A DNA stretch of 64,000 nucleotides, taken from contig NZ_CP019698.1 in assembly GCF_002005145.1 (NCBI RefSeq), positions 2,790,001-2,854,000 on the forward strand, in the 5' to 3' direction. The notes beneath the pieces are model-generated. The model had not been told where the DNA came from. It saw nothing but the letters and a program-made list of their open reading frames with translations, and searched no databases. A program made the translations under genes and the position numbers. The stretch is from Desulforamulus ferrireducens. GTDB taxonomy: Bacteria > Bacillota > Desulfotomaculia > Desulfotomaculales > Desulfotomaculaceae. How positions within the stretch are numbered: the first letter of the stretch is position 1; every line of letters begins with the position of its first letter. Shown piece after piece: positions 59,555 to 64,000 of this stretch.

Positions 59555-60244
59555 ATGACTCTAACCCAAGCAACCTGGAACTGTGCCAAGGTCATGTTAT
59601 CCCTGACCCTGCCATTGCAACAAATCCTTAAACCAAGTGAGGAAAGAAATACGCATCATTTTTGCAACCAACAGTCTATTCAAATTCTCAAAAAAGATGG
59701 TTGGGCTAAGGAAGCTTTGTTATTCCAAACTTATCTAAATGCCCTCAATGCTGGCTCAACCTGGTGTGATCGGGGATTTAAAAATATCAGTCATTATTAT
59801 GACCACTCAGCGAAAACCGGGTTATGGCATGGGCCGGATGCGCCCAGCGAATGCGATTATTATTTTAAGTGCGCCGTGGAGCAATGGCGGCGGGGCAAGC
59901 AAGAAAAAGCCCTTTTTTATCTGGGGGCAGCCAGCCATATTATGCAAGATCTTTGCGTACCACACCATGCAGCCGGTTTAATTTTCAAAGGTCATAAGTA
60001 CTTTGAGGACTGGGCACGCAATAATTTCCATGATTTCACCACCGACTGTAACGGACTCTATAATCTATCTCGTGAACCTGGTGATTGGGTTAAGAAAAAT
60101 GCCAGCTTTTCTTTCACCTATTTGCCCCAAGTAACTGAGGAGCATGAACCGTCCGTGGAGCAGGCTGCACGCTCCCTCTTAAAGCGTGCCCAACGGTCCA
60201 CGGCGGGTTTTTTGCTTTTTTTCCTGCAAGTGGTAACAAAATAA
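59555..60244 (+). CDS. zinc-dependent phospholipase C-like protein
   Basis: 229 residues related to the N-terminal catalytic domain of clostridial alpha-toxin. The tri-zinc ligands can be traced: His34/35 (THHFC), His80 and Asp83 (SHYYD), His128 and Asp132 (HIMQD), His138 (PHHA), His147 and Glu151 (HKYFE), with the same spacings as the toxin. It lacks a signal peptide and the C-terminal membrane-binding PLAT/C2 domain, and has no exposed N-terminal Trp. It may act inside the cell, possibly on lipids during sporulation; substrate unknown. Confidence 0.82.
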   Translation: MTLTQATWNCAKVMLSLTLPLQQILKPSEERNTHHFCNQQSIQILKKDGWAKEALLFQTYLNALNAGSTWCDRGFKNISHYYDHSAKTGLWHGPDAPSECDYYFKCAVEQWRRGKQEKALFYLGAASHIMQDLCVPHHAAGLIFKGHKYFEDWARNNFHDFTTDCNGLYNLSREPGDWVKKNASFSFTYLPQVTEEHEPSVEQAARSLLKRAQRSTAGFLLFFLQVVTK

Positions 60245-60270
60245 CCCCACCGCTGTCCTATGCGGTGGGG
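60245..60270. terminator. bidirectional terminator between the PLC-like and SNF genes
   Basis: A 9-bp perfect stem (CCCCACCGC/GCGGTGGGG) with an 8-nt loop and CTGTTTTGGTTT downstream on the plus strand; convergent genes on both sides. Confidence 0.85.
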
Positions 60271-60280
60271 CTGTTTTGGT

Positions 60281-61663
60281 TTAGAATTTTATAAAGCCTA
60301 AGCCATTTAGTAGTACCACGATAATGGCTACCGGAGCGACAAAACGTACCACTACTAAATAGAATCTGACAAAGCCGCCATTATTAAGGCTGCCGCCATT
60401 GGAAAGTTCATCAGCCACCTCATATTTGCTCATTCTCCAAGCAACAAACAGAGCAATGATTAATCCGGTAATGGGCATCATAATATTGTCGGTGATGTAA
60501 CCATAAAAATCAAACATTGTCAGGCCAAAAACCTTGAAGTTGGCCAGTAAATTATTGGACAGGGTAGCTGTACTGCCCACCAGAGCCATCAACAGACCTA
60601 TTATCACCGTAGCAACTTTTCTGGAGCAACCCACTTCCTCGGTTAGGTAAGCTACCGGCACATTATAAAGGGAAATCATAGCACCGGTGGCAGCAACGGA
60701 GGCCAGAATGAAAAAGATGGTTAAGAAAAAGCTGCCCATGGGCATAGAACTAAACACCATTGGTATGGTCATAAATAACAGTTTAGGTCCTTGGGCAGGG
60801 CTAAAGCCAAAGGCAAACACCGCAGGAAAAATAGCCAGACCGGCCAGTAGTGAGACACAAATATCTGCCAACATAACCTTCACAGCGGTACCAAATAAGC
60901 TCTCATTTTTGCCAATGTAACTACCGTAGGTAGTCATAACCCCCATACCAACGGATAGTTTAAAGAAGGCTAATCCCATGGCAGCCAAAATTGTCGCACT
61001 GGTTATTTTAGAAAAGTCCGGCTTCATCAGGAAGGCAATACCTTCACTGGCCCCTGGTAGGGTTACGGCTCGGATTACACAAATAATGAGCAATAGAAAC
61101 AAGATGGGTAACAGGGTTTTGGTCATCCGTTCAATGCCATTTTTTACGCCGGCCAAGATAATCGCACCGGTTACTATGATGACTAACCACTGCCAAAAAA
61201 GTGGCGACCAGGTGCCAGTAATAAAGCTATTAAAGACTTGTTCTGAAACCTTAGGATCGGTGGTAAGCAAACCGCCACCCATAGATTTAAAAATGTAGGC
61301 AAAAACCCAGCCAGCAACTGATGTGTAATAACTCATAATTAGAAAAGCCACTAACACACCGGAAATACCGGTTAAAAACCAAGGTGTACCAGGAGCTAGT
61401 TTTTTAAAAGCACCCACCGAGGCGGCATTACTGCGACGACCCATAATAAACTCGGAAATCATGACAGGTAGCCCGATTAAACAGGCAAACAATAAATAAA
61501 CAAGAATAAATGCGGCACCACCGTTTTCCCCGGTGATGTAGGGAAACTTCCAAATATTACCCAATCCAACGGCTGAGCCTAGGGTAGCGGCAATAACTCC
61601 CAGGGTGGTACCAAATCCTTCTCTGGCTCCCATGCTTGTTTGGGATAAGTTTGTTTGTGCCAT
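60281..61663 (-). CDS. sodium-dependent SNF-family transporter
   Basis: A 460-residue neurotransmitter:sodium symporter-type protein (LeuT fold) with about 12 membrane helices. Helix 1 carries GSAVGLGNIWKFPYITGENGGAAF, the unwound Na+/substrate-binding region, and helix 6 has the conserved FFKLSVGMGVMTTYGSY stretch. Bacterial members usually take up amino acids or tryptophan. The ATG follows AAGGAAGG; the 44 codons before it look non-coding. It stands alone; substrate unknown. Confidence 0.93.
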   Translation of the reverse strand: MAQTNLSQTSMGAREGFGTTLGVIAATLGSAVGLGNIWKFPYITGENGGAAFILVYLLFACLIGLPVMISEFIMGRRSNAASVGAFKKLAPGTPWFLTGISGVLVAFLIMSYYTSVAGWVFAYIFKSMGGGLLTTDPKVSEQVFNSFITGTWSPLFWQWLVIIVTGAIILAGVKNGIERMTKTLLPILFLLLIICVIRAVTLPGASEGIAFLMKPDFSKITSATILAAMGLAFFKLSVGMGVMTTYGSYIGKNESLFGTAVKVMLADICVSLLAGLAIFPAVFAFGFSPAQGPKLLFMTIPMVFSSMPMGSFFLTIFFILASVAATGAMISLYNVPVAYLTEEVGCSRKVATVIIGLLMALVGSTATLSNNLLANFKVFGLTMFDFYGYITDNIMMPITGLIIALFVAWRMSKYEVADELSNGGSLNNGGFVRFYLVVVRFVAPVAIIVVLLNGLGFIKF

Positions 61664-61882
61664 CTCTGTCCTTCCTTTTTTAGATTTTTGGTCACTAATT
61701 AACCAGTTTGTAAATGAAAGCATTTTTAATTTTAATACAAATATCGATAATTCGCCAGCGTTTAGACAATTTTCAGACACAGTTACTCTTACCAATATTT
61801 TTCTGTATAAACAGCGTCACACTTTTGCTGCTGTATCGTCTTAGAAATTGACTACCTCAATCATAAAAGGAGACTGCTGAAA

Positions 61883-62728
61883 ATGAAGAAGTTTTATGTA
61901 AAGCTACTCTTACCGATTATTGCCATCTCTTTAATTAGTGGCTGTAGTGCCAATAGTAAAGATGCCCAAAACACAGTGAATGAACAGCAAACAGTAAAAT
62001 ATATTGTCTCCGAGAATACTCACATATTAAAGACTGTGGAGAAAAATATAGTGGGAAATGAAACAAAGGAAAAAATTACTCTTTATGCTGAACAAAATCA
62101 AAATGGTATGCCGGTAGCCTGGTCTGTGGTAGTGGATGGTGTAGAAAAGCTGAGGTTGACTGCCCAGGAGGAGGGTCTCTATTCCTTTGCTGACCTTATG
62201 CTAGAGGATGTGGACGGCGATGACAAAAGTGAAGTGTTGGTTTATCGCCAGTCCAGTGGCAGCTCCGGTGCCATGGGACTAGCTATTTATAAACCACAGG
62301 AGGGGGATTGGCAGCCACTTTTTAATATAGAAAACCCCTTTGATTATGCCTATGGCGGTGCCGCGGAAATGGAGAATGCGGAAAGGTTTGAAGTAAAATA
62401 CGCCGGTGATTATTATGTGGTTTTTAAGGATCATCAAACGGGATTAAACTCTACCATTCAGTTGGTCCAGGAGGAATACAAAAATGTGGCAGAAATGCTG
62501 CCAAACATCACCACCTGGATTGATCCCATTATTGATTACAGCCTGGTGGATTATGATGGTGATGGTGTCAAGGAAATTATCACCATCCAACGGGTAATTG
62601 GTATTGCCCATGTAGACACCCTGGCCCTCTTGAAAACCACTTATCAATTAAAAGAGGGACAATATCAGGCTACTTCCCTTACCCTTTACGACAAAAAAGA
62701 GAAACCTTTGGCAGAGGTGAAGCTATAG
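61883..62728 (+). CDS. lipoprotein with FG-GAP/VCBS-like Ca-binding repeats
   Basis: 281 residues: lipobox LISGC (Cys21), then a beta-rich domain with two DxDGDxxxE motifs (EDVDGDDKSEVLVY and DYDGDGVKEIITIQ), the Ca2+-binding loop of FG-GAP/VCBS repeats. Anchored outside the membrane; may bind a ligand or wall polymer. Ribosome site AAAGGAGA. It ends tail-to-tail with the next gene, sharing the palindromic CTATAG so each frame uses it for a TAG stop. Family-level function unknown. Confidence 0.75.
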   Translation: MKKFYVKLLLPIIAISLISGCSANSKDAQNTVNEQQTVKYIVSENTHILKTVEKNIVGNETKEKITLYAEQNQNGMPVAWSVVVDGVEKLRLTAQEEGLYSFADLMLEDVDGDDKSEVLVYRQSSGSSGAMGLAIYKPQEGDWQPLFNIENPFDYAYGGAAEMENAERFEVKYAGDYYVVFKDHQTGLNSTIQLVQEEYKNVAEMLPNITTWIDPIIDYSLVDYDGDGVKEIITIQRVIGIAHVDTLALLKTTYQLKEGQYQATSLTLYDKKEKPLAEVKL

Positions 62729-63514
62729 GTCCTTGGGTAAAGTTAATTCATCCCCATGCTCCTTGAGCCATTGGCGATGTAGCCGGTAATCCGGGCAAAC
62801 GCTTTCCACCAACTGCCAATACTGCTTAGAATGATTCATTTCCCTCAGGTGCGCCAGCTCGTGTACCACCAGGTAATCAATAACCGTAAGCGGAGCCATC
62901 ACCAGACGGTAATTAAAGTTTAGATTTCCTCCGCTGGAGCAACTGCCCCAGCGGGTTTTTTGATCCTTAATGAATACCTGGTTATACTGCACATTCAAGA
63001 GCTTACTATATTGCTGCAACCGCTGATTGATAACCCTGCGGGCCTGGCAGCGAAGCCAGCCCACTAAAATATCATGAATTTTTACTTGCTTCTGTTGAGG
63101 AAACATAACAATCATTTTATCTCCCACTAACTCCACCTGTGGCGAACCAGGTTGCAACACCTTAACCAGGCGATAACCCTTACCTAAAAAAAGGACAGTG
63201 GGAGTTTCCTCCGGGTTGTTTTTTGGTTTTTGCTCCAGCCTTTGAGAAAACCAGTTTAGCTTTTCTAATATCCAGTTCTGCTTAGTTTTTAACAGGGCTT
63301 CCAATTGGTCTTGGGGATACCTCATGGGCACCACCACCTCAAGCATTTCCGGGGAATTAATGGTCAAACGTACATTTTTGGCCCTTTGGCTTTCCCTAAG
63401 CAAATAAGAAATACTCTTGCCACCTAATTGAACCGAGTGCCGCTTGATAAATTCCTCTTTCATAAAAACATCAAACCCTTTAATTAATTGATTGACCCAT
63501 ATATTCTCCACCAT
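62723..63514 (-). CDS. DUF45 (YgjP/SprT-like) metallopeptidase
   Basis: 263 residues from the ATG behind GGAAGG. Contains ISYLLRESQRAKNVRLTI at the N-terminal side and the zinc motif VHELAHLREMNHSKQYW with the downstream third ligand region, followed by VCPDYRLHRQWLKEHG. This is the YgjP/WLM-like DUF45 family of cytosolic metallopeptidases. The open frame reaches 63661, but its extra N-terminus crosses a terminator-like hairpin, so the shorter start is preferred; a further ATG at 63463 is also possible. Confidence 0.88.
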   Translation of the reverse strand: MVENIWVNQLIKGFDVFMKEEFIKRHSVQLGGKSISYLLRESQRAKNVRLTINSPEMLEVVVPMRYPQDQLEALLKTKQNWILEKLNWFSQRLEQKPKNNPEETPTVLFLGKGYRLVKVLQPGSPQVELVGDKMIVMFPQQKQVKIHDILVGWLRCQARRVINQRLQQYSKLLNVQYNQVFIKDQKTRWGSCSSGGNLNFNYRLVMAPLTVIDYLVVHELAHLREMNHSKQYWQLVESVCPDYRLHRQWLKEHGDELTLPKDL

Positions 63515-63540
63515 TAGTGGAAAACCTTCCAAAAAATAGA

Positions 63541-63575
63541 AAAACTTGGTTGTTTCCGTAGGCAAACCAAGTTTT
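63541..63575 (-). terminator. terminator or attenuator hairpin upstream of the DUF45 gene
   Basis: An 11-bp stem (AAAACTTGGTT/AACCAAGTTTT) with a 13-nt loop and a T-rich tail on the minus strand, 27 bp before the chosen start. It resembles the 781-832 terminator in arm and tail. Confidence 0.65.
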
Positions 63576-63635
63576 AGTAAATAACCTTGCAGGGTGATAA
63601 ACAAAATGGGACTGTTGCACAAATAACTGGAAATA

Positions 63636-63935
63636 CGAACTGGCCGTCGGCTATCGGCCATCAGCCATCGGCTTTTGGGCCTTAGGCCATAGGCCGTAAG
63701 ACATTGCCTTTTGGCCTTTAGCCTTTGGCCCTTGGCCTTTTAAGAACCTCCCTCTGGTGTAGGTGGCGGCGAAGCCGCCGGAGGGAGTTAAAAAACTCCC
63801 CCAGTCGCTTCGCGCCAGCCCCCTCAGCGAGGGGGCTCAAATAAAGTCCCATCTCCAGGGAAATATCTACTAGTACCAGGCTTAATCCGGCCAAGCCGAC
63901 GGCCGACGGCCGAGGGCTGACGGCCAAAAGCTAAC
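63636..63935 (+). repeat. structured intergenic repeat, copy 2
   Basis: About 300 bp with the same order of blocks as copy 1: CGAACTGGCCGTCGGC, GCCTTTTAAGAACCTCCCT, GGTGGCGGCG, CAGTCGCTTCGCG, a GCCCCCTC/GAGGGGGC hairpin (63818-63836), TTAATCC-CCAAGCC and a final GGCCAAAAGCTAAC. Further GGCC/GCCGA-type runs continue to about 63990, so the element or a neighbour may extend beyond the window. No gene is seen in 63662-64000. Confidence 0.85.
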
Positions 63936-64000
63936 AGCCAAAGGCCAATGGCCAATATTTAGCCGACAGCCTAAGGCTGATAGCCGAAGCCCCAAAAAAC

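Noticed and set aside
63515-63661. Extended N-terminus of the DUF45 peptidase
   Set aside because: The extra codons run through a terminator-like hairpin and into the repeat element, and the family normally starts close to the later ATG codons.

Overview
The window reads as a chromosomal segment of a spore-forming, anaerobic, Gram-positive bacterium of the Desulfotomaculum/Desulforamulus (Peptococcaceae) type. This is an inference from gene content: sporulation proteins (YtrH, YtrI, a GerMN lipoprotein), SLH-domain surface proteins, an anaerobic cobalamin pathway, a methylaspartate (glutamate mutase) cluster, an agr-type peptide system and many TTG/GTG starts behind strong Shine-Dalgarno sites. 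No phage, plasmid, IS element or CRISPR array was seen.

Layout. 1-7.5 kb: the 3' end of a DUF438/PAS protein, a transglutaminase-fold protein, a nitrate/sulfonate/taurine-type ABC importer, an ACT-domain protein, a PadR regulator with its HAAS-type membrane partner, and ytrH-ytrI. 7.6-12 kb: an agr-like block (agrB, a 39-residue agrD, a stand-alone sensor-like membrane protein, a PAS histidine kinase) and an amidase. 12.1 kb: tRNA-Gly(TCC) with its own promoter and terminator. 12.3-22.5 kb: a long minus-strand gene train. It starts with mutS-mutL-mutE-mal for glutamate carbon-skeleton rearrangement, continues with an ATP-driven activase and its iron-sulfur dehydratase-like partner, and ends with an MBL hydrolase, a P-loop protein, rph, rdgB and a phosphoesterase. 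22.7-31.5 kb: cell-envelope genes (SH3-amidase, L,D-transpeptidase, SLH protein, CAP protein, SIMPL protein). 31.6-37 kb: a Ski2-like helicase split over two frames and a diguanylate cyclase. 37.1-50.5 kb: the main cobalamin locus, in transcription order cbiA-D-E-T-F-G-H-J-X-C, then cbiP-cbiB-cobS-pduX-cobD. 50.7-55.7 kb: lgt, a YibE/F protein, yigZ and a second cobalamin unit (cbiK-cbiL). 56-63.5 kb: a GerMN lipoprotein, an SLH protein, a DUF1540 peptide, a LysM-NlpC/P60 hydrolase behind a c-di-AMP riboswitch, a phospholipase C-like zinc protein, an SNF transporter, a lipoprotein and a DUF45 metallopeptidase.

How the genes fit together. Glutamate mutase needs adenosylcobalamin, and this window encodes most of the anaerobic route from precorrin-2/sirohydrochlorin to the cobamide. 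cobU, cobT and the corrinoid adenosyltransferase were not seen here. The cell-wall hydrolases, c-di-AMP riboswitch and c-di-GMP cyclase point to second-messenger control of the envelope. The agr block next to sporulation genes suggests peptide signalling feeding a sporulation-type kinase.

Items most worth a second look: the agr block with a detached sensor module; the helicase split at an internal Shine-Dalgarno sequence; a family of three hairpins with a conserved core but differing outer arms; two copies of a roughly 300-bp structured intergenic element; a perfect 25-bp inverted repeat over the padR start; and a double-cubane-protein-like pair inside the glutamate mutase train.
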